A DNA stretch of 64,000 bases from contig NZ_PCPT01000004.1 in assembly GCF_002975435.1 (NCBI RefSeq), positions 124,001 through 188,000 of the forward strand. Reading direction: 5' to 3'. The position numbers were made by a program, and so were the translations under genes. This DNA comes from Arthrobacter sp. MYb227. Lineage in GTDB: Bacteria; Actinomycetota; Actinomycetes; Actinomycetales; Micrococcaceae. The stretch's first letter is position 1, and each line of letters begins with the position of its first letter. This document shows, one piece after another, positions 54,392-63,125 of this stretch. The notes beneath the pieces were generated by a model. That model had not been told where the DNA came from. It did no database searches and was given only the letters and a program-made list of their open reading frames with translations.

Positions 54392-57057
54392 CAGTCAGCC
54401 CCAATTGTCGTGACAACGTTTTCCAAAGACTCACGCTCCGCAATGCTCATCATGCGCGGAGTAACGCTCTCGAGGGTGTCTCTCAATTTCGTTTCTGACG
54501 AAAGCGGAACGTTTAAGACGCCACCGTCGGCTCGAACTAGCCAGACAGAGTTACCATCAAGTGCGACATCACGAATAGTCGAGTAGTTTCTATCGGTCGG
54601 CGAAAGATCAAGAAGCGTATGCCCATCAACTGCACTGACAACGACACTGCTCGCCGAGCCTAGCACCGCAATCTGCGTCCCATCTTTGCTAGCGCGCATA
54701 GAAAAGGCTCCTAAAGTTGACCCTAGGTTAGTGATTACGCGCATCCGGCCGGCATTCGATTGAGCTAGTGTGCCGTCCGTCCCTAAAACAAAGATGCTGT
54801 TTTCCGGGCCGAGAGCTGCGCTCACGATGGGTGAGCCCAGCTCGGTAAGTGGTACCGGGTCAGCCCCTTCCTGAAAATACATGCCTTCGCTGGTCACCGC
54901 CATGGCGTTACCTTCGCGCATCCCAATCCATACAGGGATGCTCGTTCGGTCAAACGGCGTACGAATAATGGAACCGTCAGAACCATACGAAACTAGACTC
55001 TTTGAACTGGCGGTGGCTACTCGGCTTCCCGTGCTATCCGCGGTAACCTCGTGCAAATACCGCATGTTCTCGTCGGGAGTTGCCTTCCAGAGAATCTTGT
55101 TAGTCGAAACTTCAACAACCATGAGACTAAGTTCTGTGCCCAAATTGTTGATTCTGACGAAACGTTCGTTTGAAAGCGGGACATTGATGATTGGTGCGCC
55201 ACCGGATAAAGTTCCATCTTTCTTGGTCAGATCCACCGAGTTGAGAACGTCTACAGACCCTTGATTCGCATTGGAGACCGTGATTGTTTTTCTATCGTTA
55301 GATAAAGAGAGCTTCGGTCTGTATAGCGTCCTAGCAAGGCCAGCCCTAGAAAACGCATCAAAGCCCTGAAGCTTATCACCCCCTGCGGGAAAGGAAATAT
55401 CAGGAAGAGGATCCCAAATTCGAAGGTAGCCATCAGCACCGGATGTTACCGTTCGGCCTCCAGACAATGCTCCGATTCCACTAATAGGGCCACGATGGGC
55501 AAGGTAACTAGCATGTACCGTCTTAGACTCGACGCCGAGATGAGAAATTGGGAGCATATTGTTGGCGATTATCCACGTTTTGCCATTGCAAACGACCGCA
55601 GTACCAGTCCCAATGACGTTAACATCTTCTAGATTTCCCTCAGATCTGTGAAATATTTTGGAACCTTGCGAAAGTGCAATAAAGGCCATCGCTCCATCAT
55701 CGCTAGTGGCAATACTCACCATGGAGTCCCGTTCAATATTCAGCGGGGCAAGAGCAGTCCCTGTGTTGAGGTTTACCGACAAAAGGCGTTTTCCGTCAAG
55801 AATCGTTGCGATGGGTGCATGTGCAGCGACCGAAAACGCCGCGTCTTCAGGCGAAGTAATAATCACCTGTGTTTGTTTGATACTGCCTGACTTGATATCC
55901 AATAAAGCTAACTTCTTTTTCTGTACTATCAGGGCACTACCAGGGCTAGCCCAGCCGCCGAAAGTCCCACTGAAGGTACGAATAGTTTGGGCGGATTCAA
56001 CGTCAATTAGACGGTTTCCAACTAATACAGTTTTCCCGCCGGGCGCGATATCAGCTCCTGCAAGATCGGTCGAGAGAGCAGAGAATTGCCGTATCAGCTG
56101 TCCATCGTCTGCGCTTCGTAGCTCGGTGCTGCCATCGACGAACCGTATAATTATTTTCCCTGTGATCCGGTCAGATGCCATCGCAATAGGTAACCCATCC
56201 AGCTTGATACTTTGGTGAGTCGGAGCGCTTTGAATAACACGACGTGCCGAATCAATAGCATCCGCAGTTTGGCTTTGTTGAAGAGCTTCGGTTGCCAGCA
56301 GCCAAGGCAAATCCGGGTCAGTGCCGATGAGGCTAGTAGCGAGTCCAGCGAGACGCACACTCTGAGCGTCCGCTGCACGCGCCTCGGCTGACATGGCTGC
56401 AGCATTTGCTGTTTGACGCTGAACAACTGCAACAGTTGACCCTGCGATGAGCACTCCTGCGACTATGCCAGCGATCGCGCGCTGGATCCGGCTGCGGCTA
56501 CGACGTGCTTCGAGGCTTGCACGTACAAATTCTTTGGCGCGCGGCGAAGCCACCATTGAAGCAGCCCCAACCACCTTGGTTGCTTCGTCGATTGCTGATC
56601 CTCGCAATAGGGTGGCACGATTTCTATCGCTGACGAACCATTGATCGGCTCTCGCTTCTAACCGAACGAGGTATGCAAGCCTTGCACCACCAACATTCGC
56701 CAGTAAGACAATGCGATCCGCTATCTGCGACACCGACAACTGTCCGAGAACGAGATGCGATAAATTGCCAAGTATGTGGGAGGGAGTGCTCCCCTCAACG
56801 ACAGGAACTAATTGATTGCGCCAAGGCTCCAATACTTTCTCGACTGTCATCGGATCCGCAGAAGCATTCGCCGCAATCGCAACCACAACCAGGCTGACTG
56901 GAGAGCTTGGCAATTCGTCAGTCGGCAACACGACCGCTGCACCACGTGACTCAATCTCGTATGCGAGCTGGTCAAATTCTTTGCTGGGTCCGCCGATGCG
57001 AAGAATCCATACTGGCTTTTCGTGATCCATGTCACGGAGCTTACTATGAATGTCCAT
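54391..57057 (-). CDS. TIR-like domain-TM-beta-propeller membrane protein, paired with the TIR protein
   Basis: 888 aa; an ATG at 57030 is an alternative start. Residues about 15-125 ('PVWILRIGGPSKEFDQLAY', 'VSLVVVAIAANAS', 'QLVPVVEGS') look like a degenerate TIR or flavodoxin-like fold without a catalytic Glu motif. One TM at about 192-212 precedes a helical linker ('LATEALQQSQTADAIDSARRV') and a long WD40-like propeller ('ISGIGALSGGRTVTSGADGYLRIWD' region). The same plan as the downstream protein suggests a paralogous pair, one catalytic and one regulatory. Confidence 0.75.
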   Translation of the reverse strand: MDIHSKLRDMDHEKPVWILRIGGPSKEFDQLAYEIESRGAAVVLPTDELPSSPVSLVVVAIAANASADPMTVEKVLEPWRNQLVPVVEGSTPSHILGNLSHLVLGQLSVSQIADRIVLLANVGGARLAYLVRLEARADQWFVSDRNRATLLRGSAIDEATKVVGAASMVASPRAKEFVRASLEARRSRSRIQRAIAGIVAGVLIAGSTVAVVQRQTANAAAMSAEARAADAQSVRLAGLATSLIGTDPDLPWLLATEALQQSQTADAIDSARRVIQSAPTHQSIKLDGLPIAMASDRITGKIIIRFVDGSTELRSADDGQLIRQFSALSTDLAGADIAPGGKTVLVGNRLIDVESAQTIRTFSGTFGGWASPGSALIVQKKKLALLDIKSGSIKQTQVIITSPEDAAFSVAAHAPIATILDGKRLLSVNLNTGTALAPLNIERDSMVSIATSDDGAMAFIALSQGSKIFHRSEGNLEDVNVIGTGTAVVCNGKTWIIANNMLPISHLGVESKTVHASYLAHRGPISGIGALSGGRTVTSGADGYLRIWDPLPDISFPAGGDKLQGFDAFSRAGLARTLYRPKLSLSNDRKTITVSNANQGSVDVLNSVDLTKKDGTLSGGAPIINVPLSNERFVRINNLGTELSLMVVEVSTNKILWKATPDENMRYLHEVTADSTGSRVATASSKSLVSYGSDGSIIRTPFDRTSIPVWIGMREGNAMAVTSEGMYFQEGADPVPLTELGSPIVSAALGPENSIFVLGTDGTLAQSNAGRMRVITNLGSTLGAFSMRASKDGTQIAVLGSASSVVVSAVDGHTLLDLSPTDRNYSTIRDVALDGNSVWLVRADGGVLNVPLSSETKLRDTLESVTPRMMSIAERESLENVVTTIGAD

Positions 57058-57422
57058 CTCACGTGCAGATTCCTTTTGGCCCTAGTCTGGATTGAAAGCG
57101 CCGCCTTTATCAAAGCGGCAAGATTATCTCAGAAACAATCGGGTAAGTAGATCATACTTGCGATCTTAAACTTGGATGAGCATTTGAAATCTTGCGGAAT
57201 GGGTTTCGCGTCAGGATCCATCAATCGTCCATTTGGTCCAGCCAGAAACAAAGTGGCAAGTTATCAATGCATCTCGACAGGATAGCAACGATTAGAAAGT
57301 CGAAATTCTTTCTCCATACGATGGAGCTAGCGATTCTGTGCAAACTACGCTGGAAGCACCTGGACGATGAAGGCGAGAAGGAGAACGCGGGGTTGAAAAG
57401 GTTTGGAGTCCAAAAGTAATCT
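57058..57422. other. Right inner flank of the island, no gene recognised
   Basis: Holds the probable promoter of the TIR pair. A plus-strand frame of 75 codons (57192-57419) has no ribosome site and no known motif. No integrase gene is present at this end. Confidence 0.5.
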
Positions 57423-57495
57423 GGGCCAAGTTTCTTGGGTGTGTATGAGCGACCCGGAAGGCAACGATTTTTGCGTACTTGCGGCAGGCTAGGCA
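57423..57495 (+). repeat. Right direct repeat (attR-like) of the island
   Basis: Copy of 41237-41309 with one mismatch. It ends within the stop codon of the convergent TSUP gene and contains the same CCAAG-TTT-CTTGG core (57426-57438). Confidence 0.9.
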
Positions 57496-58304
57496 GCCGG
57501 GAACAGCACGTCGTAACCGAGTTTGAGGATCAAGGCACCCACCACCGTCAGGAAGACGATCCTAATGAATTTACTGCCCTTGGATACAGCCATGCGGGCA
57601 CCCAGATAACCGCCACACATATTTGCAACACCAAGCACCAGGCCTAATCCCCAGAGCAGGTGACCTGAGGGCAAGAAGAACGCTAGGGCACCTAGGTTGG
57701 TTGCCATATTCACGATCTTTGCCTTGGCACTTGCCGCAAGAAAGTTGTAGCCAAGTAGGGCAACCATGGCAATGATCAAGAATGATCCGGTACCCGGACC
57801 AATGAGACCGTCATAGCCACCAATGACCAAACCAATAACGGCGGCCACGGCATAATGCTTGGAACCCGTATAACGCAGTTCGGTTAGTTCCCCGGCGGTT
57901 GGCTTGAAAATCGTGAACAGACCAACGGCGATCAACGCGGCAATAATGATTGGCTTAATGACTTCTTCGGGCAACATGGTGGCAAGAATGGCACCACCAA
58001 AGGACCCCATCAGGGCAACCATCGCCATGGGTATTGCAGTTCTTAAGTCCGGTGAGGCTCGCCGGTAATAGGTGATGGCGCTGGTGGTTGTCCCAAAAAT
58101 GGAACCGAGCTTATTTGTTGCAAGCGCCTGCACCGGGCTAATTCCGGGAACCAGCAACAGTGCGGGAAGCTGGAGCAGTCCCCCACCACCAACCACCGCA
58201 TCAACCCAGCCAGCGGCGAAGCCTGCCAAAATAATCAACGCGATGGTTCCGGCCTGCATATCCTGCAAACCGGAACCTTCTAGCAGACCCGCCGCCTCTA
58301 GCAT
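57489..58304 (-). CDS. TSUP (TauE/SafE) family sulfite/sulfonate exporter-like permease
   Basis: 271 aa with eight or nine membrane spans. 'AAGWVDAVVGGGGLLQLPALLL' near the N-terminus and 'IGLVIGGYDGLIGPGTGSF' in the middle are the two TSUP repeat signatures. The ATG at 58304 lies 7 bp after the proS stop; an ATG at 58259 starts immediately before the first span and is equally plausible. The stop codon lies in the island repeat. The substrate is unknown. Confidence 0.9.
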   Translation of the reverse strand: MLEAAGLLEGSGLQDMQAGTIALIILAGFAAGWVDAVVGGGGLLQLPALLLVPGISPVQALATNKLGSIFGTTTSAITYYRRASPDLRTAIPMAMVALMGSFGGAILATMLPEEVIKPIIIAALIAVGLFTIFKPTAGELTELRYTGSKHYAVAAVIGLVIGGYDGLIGPGTGSFLIIAMVALLGYNFLAASAKAKIVNMATNLGALAFFLPSGHLLWGLGLVLGVANMCGGYLGARMAVSKGSKFIRIVFLTVVGALILKLGYDVLFPAA

Positions 58305-58311
58305 CTGGGTG

Positions 58312-60111
58312 TTAGCCCTTGACCAGGGTAATCAACTGGGAGACTACCTCGTCAACTGCAACATCACTGCGTTCGCCGGTGGCGCGGTCCTTGACCTCAA
58401 CCACGCCGTCGGCAAGACCGCGGCCAATGACCACGATGGTCGGCACGCCGATCAGTTCTGCATCGGAGAACTTCACACCCGCGGAAACCTTCGGACGATC
58501 ATCGTAGATGACCTCCACACCGGCTGCGTGCAGCTCATCGGCGATCTTCTGTGCTGCTTCGAAGAGTTCTGCCTGCTTGCCGGTGACCACCAGGTGCACG
58601 TCAGCCGGTGCCACGTTGCGCGGCCAGACCAGACCGTTCTCGTCGTGGTTGGATTCGGCAAGGGCTGCCACCGCGCGGGTAACACCCACACCGTAGGAAC
58701 CCATGGTGACAATCTGCAGCTTGCCGTTCTGATCAAGTACCTTCAGATCCAGCGCTTCGGCGTACTTGCGTCCCAGCTGGAAGATGTGGCCCATCTCGAT
58801 GCCACGAGCGGTTTCCAGGGGGCCGGATCCATCCGGTGCAGGGTCTCCCGCGTGTACCTCAACGCATTCGATGTTTCCGTCCCAGCCAAAGTCACGTCCG
58901 GCAACCAGATTAAAGACGTGCTTTCCGTCTTCGTTGGCACCGGTGATCCATGCGGAACCTGAGACAACGCGTGGGTCAACCAGGTAGAGGATCTTCGATG
59001 CGGCTTCGGTGCCCAGCAGTGCAGCGTCCAGTCCGTTACCCGGGCCAATGTAGCCCTTGATCAGCGTTGGGTGCTTCTTCAGGTCATCTTCGGTTGCTGC
59101 TTCGATCTCAACCTCGCCACCAACACCCAGGTGGGTAGCGATGTTTGCCTCGACGCGCTTCATATCAACGTTGCGATCCCCGGGCAGGCCAATGACGACT
59201 ACCTGGCGTTCGCCGGTGGGCAGTGTTGCGGCAATAACTACGTTCTTCAACGTGTCGGTTGCTTCCCAAGGACCTTCGGCACGTGGTGCCACCTGGTTTG
59301 CAACTTTAACCAAGGATTCAATGGTTGGGGTATCCGGGGTGTCCTTGACCTCGAACGCGGCAGCGTTTGTGAAGTCAATGTCCGCCGGAACGATGGTGGT
59401 CACTGCCTCAACGTTTGCAGCGTATCCGCCGGCCGAACGCACAAAGGTGTCCTCGCCGATCGGGGTCGGGTGCAAGAACTCTTCGGACTTCGAGCCACCC
59501 ATGGCGCCTGCGGTTGCAAAGACCGGAAGAATCTCTAGACCCAGGCGAGCAAAGATCTTAATGTAAGCACCGCGGTGCGCCTGGTAGGCCTCTTCCAGGC
59601 CCTCATCATCAATGTTGAAGGAGTAGGAGTCCTTCATGATGAATTCGCGGCCGCGCAGCAGGCCCGCACGCGGACGAGCTTCATCGCGGTACTTGTTCTG
59701 GATCTGGTACAGGTAGGCCGGCAGGTCCTTGTACGAGCTGTACAGGTCCTTGACCAAGAGGGTGAACATTTCCTCGTGGGTGGGAGCCAACAGGTAGTCT
59801 GCACCCTTGCGGTCCTTAAGGCGGAACAGGCCCTCACCGTATTCGGTCCAACGATCCGTGGCCTCGTAGGGTTCGCGTGGCAGCAATGCTGGGAACTGAA
59901 CTTCCTGGGCACCGATGGCGTTCATTTCCTCGCGGACAATGTTTTCCACCTTCTTCAGCACGCGCAGACCCAGCGGTAGCCAGGTGTAGATGCCGGGTGC
60001 GGCACGACGAATGTATCCGGCGCGAACCAGCAACTTGTGGCTTGCTACTTCGGCATCAACCGGATCTTCGCGCAGCGTGCGCAGGAACAGTGTGGAGAGT
60101 TTTAAGACCAC
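58312..60111 (-). CDS. proS: Prolyl-tRNA synthetase
   Basis: 599 aa, bacterial-type ProRS with an insertion (editing) domain. '[24 protein letters not shown]' region, '[11 protein letters not shown]' (class II motif 2 area), 'IMKDSYSF' and '[16 protein letters not shown]' (motif 3) are present. It charges tRNA-Pro. The GTG at 60111 ('[13 protein letters not shown]') follows GGAAAGTTAGC. The TSUP gene follows by 7 bp. Confidence 0.97.
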   Translation of the reverse strand: MVLKLSTLFLRTLREDPVDAEVASHKLLVRAGYIRRAAPGIYTWLPLGLRVLKKVENIVREEMNAIGAQEVQFPALLPREPYEATDRWTEYGEGLFRLKDRKGADYLLAPTHEEMFTLLVKDLYSSYKDLPAYLYQIQNKYRDEARPRAGLLRGREFIMKDSYSFNIDDEGLEEAYQAHRGAYIKIFARLGLEILPVFATAGAMGGSKSEEFLHPTPIGEDTFVRSAGGYAANVEAVTTIVPADIDFTNAAAFEVKDTPDTPTIESLVKVANQVAPRAEGPWEATDTLKNVVIAATLPTGERQVVVIGLPGDRNVDMKRVEANIATHLGVGGEVEIEAATEDDLKKHPTLIKGYIGPGNGLDAALLGTEAASKILYLVDPRVVSGSAWITGANEDGKHVFNLVAGRDFGWDGNIECVEVHAGDPAPDGSGPLETARGIEMGHIFQLGRKYAEALDLKVLDQNGKLQIVTMGSYGVGVTRAVAALAESNHDENGLVWPRNVAPADVHLVVTGKQAELFEAAQKIADELHAAGVEVIYDDRPKVSAGVKFSDAELIGVPTIVVIGRGLADGVVEVKDRATGERSDVAVDEVVSQLITLVKG

Positions 60112-60490
60112 GCTAACTTTCCATTTCCGCGGCCTGTGACCAGACCACAACATAGTTGGGTGCGTGCCCGCATAGAAGCGGGCACAAAACTTTTGCCCGT
60201 AAACAAAGTCTCGGGCACTGCATCCATCTTACGTTGGCGGCGCGGCTCACCGCTGACGCGTGACACGCGTGCCCGGGTAAGTCCACAAGACACCAAACGA
60301 TCCGGGCACCCAATTCAAGCCCGGGTGATGATTAGCTTGTTCAACAGGCCTTAGAACCTGCCATTCATATTTCGCGGAACCCATATCAAATATGCTTCAT
60401 CAAGGAATGAAATCCATCCTGGATCGGTTCTACCCAACGAATACCCACGGCCCTCCATAATTTTTTACAAGCATGTTGAAAGGCACTTCA
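60112..60490. other. Divergent upstream region of proS and the DUF1684 gene
   Basis: 379 bp without a gene. On the proS side there is GTGCCCGG (60269-60276)/CCGGGCAC (60302-60309), a hairpin with a 25-base loop that could lie in the proS leader, and ACGCGTGACACGCGT near 60256. No T-box features are recognised. The DUF1684 ribosome site (AAAGG) is at about 60480. Confidence 0.45.
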
Positions 60491-61294
60491 ATGAGCACCC
60501 AAACCACCAAACGTGATCGCCTCACCCAGCGCTGGGAGCGTTTCCGCACCAATCGCAATGAGGCACTTGCCGAAGCGCATGGCTGGCTAACGCTCACCTC
60601 ATTCCAGTGGCTACCCGAAACGCCCACCGCATTCGATAACATCCCGGGGTTGTGGAGCGTGAGCGAGGGCAAAGCGGTGCTCAGCGCAAGCGCAGAAGAT
60701 TCTCTCAGCTTAATTACAGATGCTTCACCAGTGGATGGCACCATCAGCATTGCCCTGGCCGACGAGCAATCGATCTCATGGGTTTCCTACGGCACCGTGG
60801 TTGTTGAGCTGGGCATGCGAGCCAACCGCTATATGATCCGTACCCGAGATTCGGCAGCCCCCACCTTTACCTCGTTTACCGGCGTTCCGGTCTTCGACTA
60901 CAACCCAGATTTTGTTCTCAAAGGCACCTTCACGCCCTACGATCAGCCGCGTACCGAAGTCATCGGCACCGCTCACCCCGAGGTCCCCGGGAAAGCCGTC
61001 TTGGTCGGCGAGGTTTCCTTCGAACTTGCCGGAGCACGCCACACATTGGCTGCCGCGGCCGGAGAACTTGGTTCTTTGGTGGTGACGTTCTTTGATGCAA
61101 GTAACAACGCGAGCACCGCAGCGTGGCGCAAGCTTGAACTCACCAAGCCGCGCCCAGATGATTCGGTGGTTGTGGATTTCAACCGCGCCATCAATTACCC
61201 AAGTGCATTCAGCGATTTTGGTACTTGCCCGCAGCCGGTTGCCGCTAATACGCTTTTGGTCCCGGTCGAAGCAGGCGAACGAGACCCGCGCTAA
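60491..61294 (+). CDS. DUF1684 domain-containing protein
   Basis: 267 aa from the ATG at 60491, which follows AAAGGCACTTCA. 'NEALAEAHGWLTLTSFQWL', 'VVVELGMRANRYMIRTRDS', 'FTGVPVFDYNPDF' and 'DFNRAINYPSAFSDFGTCPQP' are family blocks. DUF1684 proteins are cytosolic and of unknown function. It ends at a strong hairpin. Confidence 0.88.
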   Translation: MSTQTTKRDRLTQRWERFRTNRNEALAEAHGWLTLTSFQWLPETPTAFDNIPGLWSVSEGKAVLSASAEDSLSLITDASPVDGTISIALADEQSISWVSYGTVVVELGMRANRYMIRTRDSAAPTFTSFTGVPVFDYNPDFVLKGTFTPYDQPRTEVIGTAHPEVPGKAVLVGEVSFELAGARHTLAAAAGELGSLVVTFFDASNNASTAAWRKLELTKPRPDDSVVVDFNRAINYPSAFSDFGTCPQPVAANTLLVPVEAGERDPR

Positions 61295-61323
61295 CAACTA
61301 AGCGCTAAATCCCCTTAGAGAAG

Positions 61324-61359
61324 CTGTGGCCCCAAAGAATCATTTCTTTGGGGCCACAG
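61324..61359. terminator. Terminator hairpin between the DUF1684 gene and a lipoprotein gene
   Basis: CTGTGGCCCCAAAGA (61324-61338) and its perfect complement (61345-61359) with a 6-base loop. The two genes are convergent, so it may serve both. Confidence 0.9.
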
Positions 61360-61381
61360 GCATCATGTACAAAGCATCAAA

Positions 61382-62128
61382 CTACTTGTTCAGCAGACCC
61401 AAAACCTTGTTGGTCAGCTCTTCTGCCTTGGCAACATCTGATTTCGCATCCTTCACGCCTACAAGACTCACAACAATGAGGTTATTTTCCTTTTGAGCGC
61501 TTAGTTGAACAGAGCTGAACTCACCGGTTGGAGCCGTAGTCGTCATCTTGACGGCTTCAGTTCTAGGTGCATTAGTCTTGGCAGCAATTCCACTGCTCTT
61601 AATCTCTGCCTTCGTTCCTTGCTCCGTTATCGAAAACTCTGGGCAGGTTTTCAACAAGGCCGGGCTCTTGTCCATTTCCGCAGAAGCCTTGGATACGTCA
61701 AGATACGAGACAATTTGGATACCGATAGCTTCAGTGGCTGTGGCACCAGGAATTGCTACATTGATGGTGTTTATAGCATCCAGATCAAGATCTTGGCCAT
61801 TCTCGACAAATGGGGCGCAACGTTCAGGTTCTGTCTTAAGTGCCTTATTTTGTTTTTTTATCAAAGGTAACTGTGCGGCAATCGTTTCTTCGTCAATGAT
61901 GATCACGTTCTTATCATCCCCAGCAAGTTCGTCTGCTATCTCAGCTAGCTGCAGTGCGGTGAGCTGGGATCCTGCTGCACCCTTTAGATCAGTTGTTGTC
62001 GAACTCGATGAAGCTGTCTGTTCAGCCGGTGAGCTGGATTTTGCGGCCTCATCGCCGCCACCGCCCGAGCAGCCGGCCAGGGCGAAGGCCGCCGCAAGTG
62101 TCAATGGCAACAGGGTGCGTTTCTTCAT
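61382..62128 (-). CDS. Predicted lipoprotein, surface-exposed
   Basis: 248 aa from the ATG at 62128, which follows GGAGGAACAACACG. The signal 'KRTLLPLTLAAAFALAGC' ends with a lipobox; the Cys is followed by a Gly/Ser/Thr-rich linker (about 35 residues). The remainder ('ALQLAEIADELAGDD', 'VIIIDEETIAAQ') is unassigned. A similar lipoprotein gene lies directly upstream, so the two may be a duplicated pair. Confidence 0.75.
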   Translation of the reverse strand: MKKRTLLPLTLAAAFALAGCSGGGGDEAAKSSSPAEQTASSSSTTTDLKGAAGSQLTALQLAEIADELAGDDKNVIIIDEETIAAQLPLIKKQNKALKTEPERCAPFVENGQDLDLDAINTINVAIPGATATEAIGIQIVSYLDVSKASAEMDKSPALLKTCPEFSITEQGTKAEIKSSGIAAKTNAPRTEAVKMTTTAPTGEFSSVQLSAQKENNLIVVSLVGVKDAKSDVAKAEELTNKVLGLLNK

Positions 62129-62199
62129 CGTGTTGTTCCTCCAGTTTGTTGGTGCGTGATTCAATGTGTCGGCCGGATATCGCTATCCGGCACTGTGGC

Positions 62200-63000
62200 T
62201 TATTTGCTCGGTGTCGCCTGAGCTTCGCGTTCGCGTAGCAGCTCGAGTACCGCATTAACATCTGCTGTTGCCGCCCGGACGGCCGCGCTTGGGTCTTGGG
62301 CCGCCCAACGGGTCGCGGTGATCATGATGTGCCCGTCGATGGCACGTATGGCTACCTGCTGACTTTCTTTGCCATCGTTCTGCGTTGTCGTCAGCGTTCC
62401 GGTGGCATACGGTGCCAAGGTCTTCACGTTCAACGTATCCATGGTGGCCTTGATGCTCTGCCCATCGGAGGTAATTGAGTATTTGGCACAGGACTTATCC
62501 AAGTGCTGTTGGGCGGCAACGTCTGCAACTAGCTCATTGAGATCCGGGTATGAGGCAATCGTGAGATCTCCACCGGTTTTTTCTTCAAGGCTCACGGCAC
62601 TCATGACGGATGCTGCTAGTTGGTCTTTGAGGTTTCCCCCACCATAAAGACCGCATTCACTTGGTACTACCTTGATTCCTGCCAACCATTTTTCTGCCGC
62701 CGGAATCTGCGCACGCAAGGTAGCATCGTTGGTGATTTTGCTGCCAGTCTGGGTCTTGGCCCATAAGGCCATAGACTCGGCGAGCTGAGGTTCCGGGATA
62801 TAGGCAAGTTCACCGGATACCGAGGGAGTTGGAATCGGGGCCACACTGCTTGTAGCTGCTTGCGAGGATTCCGCACTTGGGGTTCCGGGAGCCTGGCTCT
62901 GTGCCGTGCAACCAACCAACGCCACGGCAACACCAAGACTCGTGACCGCGGTGAGCAGCCAACGAGTCTTCTTGAAGGTGTGTGGCGTTCTCGGATTCAC
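62200..63000 (-). CDS. Predicted lipoprotein, related to the neighbour
   Basis: 266 aa from the GTG at 63000; an ATG at 63033 and a TTG at 63042 are also in frame, and none has a clear ribosome site. The signal region ('WLLTAVTSLGVAVALVGC') has a lipobox, followed by a Ser/Pro/Ala-rich linker and a domain with 'CGLYGGGNLKDQLAASVMS' and 'LNELVADVAAQQHLDKSC'. Both lipoproteins carry two cysteines in the mature domain at comparable spacing, which suggests common origin. Function unknown. Confidence 0.7.
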   Translation of the reverse strand: MNPRTPHTFKKTRWLLTAVTSLGVAVALVGCTAQSQAPGTPSAESSQAATSSVAPIPTPSVSGELAYIPEPQLAESMALWAKTQTGSKITNDATLRAQIPAAEKWLAGIKVVPSECGLYGGGNLKDQLAASVMSAVSLEEKTGGDLTIASYPDLNELVADVAAQQHLDKSCAKYSITSDGQSIKATMDTLNVKTLAPYATGTLTTTQNDGKESQQVAIRAIDGHIMITATRWAAQDPSAAVRAATADVNAVLELLREREAQATPSK

Positions 63001-63125
63001 GTCTATCTTTGTCCGTTCGGCGGCTCCCACCATATTTCTCAATGGTCGGAGTTGGTTCAGGGTGGATCTGGTGCAAAAATTCGTGGACTTCTGCGGCTGT
63101 TGCTTGGTGGTGTGTGGAATTGCCT

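Larger units (their letters stand above)
41237..57495. mobile_element. Genomic island integrated at the 3' end of the VOC gene
   Basis: Bounded by the 73-bp direct repeats. Without the island, the VOC stop codon would meet the convergent TSUP gene stop directly, as the right repeat still shows (TAG/CTA overlap at 57489-57492). The inside is more AT-rich in parts and carries membrane TIR/RyR genes plus broken mobile elements. No intact integrase is present, so the element is probably fixed. Insertion that restores the 3' end of a gene is the usual habit of tyrosine-integrase elements. Confidence 0.85.

Noticed and set aside
57192-57419. 75-codon frame at the right island edge, considered as an integrase remnant
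   Set aside because: It lacks any tyrosine recombinase motif (no R..HxxR..Y), so I do not call it an integrase.
58072-58962. Long plus-strand frame antisense to the TSUP gene and proS
   Set aside because: It is a shadow of two highly conserved minus-strand genes.
60256-60309. Hairpin upstream of proS as a T-box riboswitch
   Set aside because: No T-box sequence or specifier loop could be recognised; it is a simple stem-loop only.
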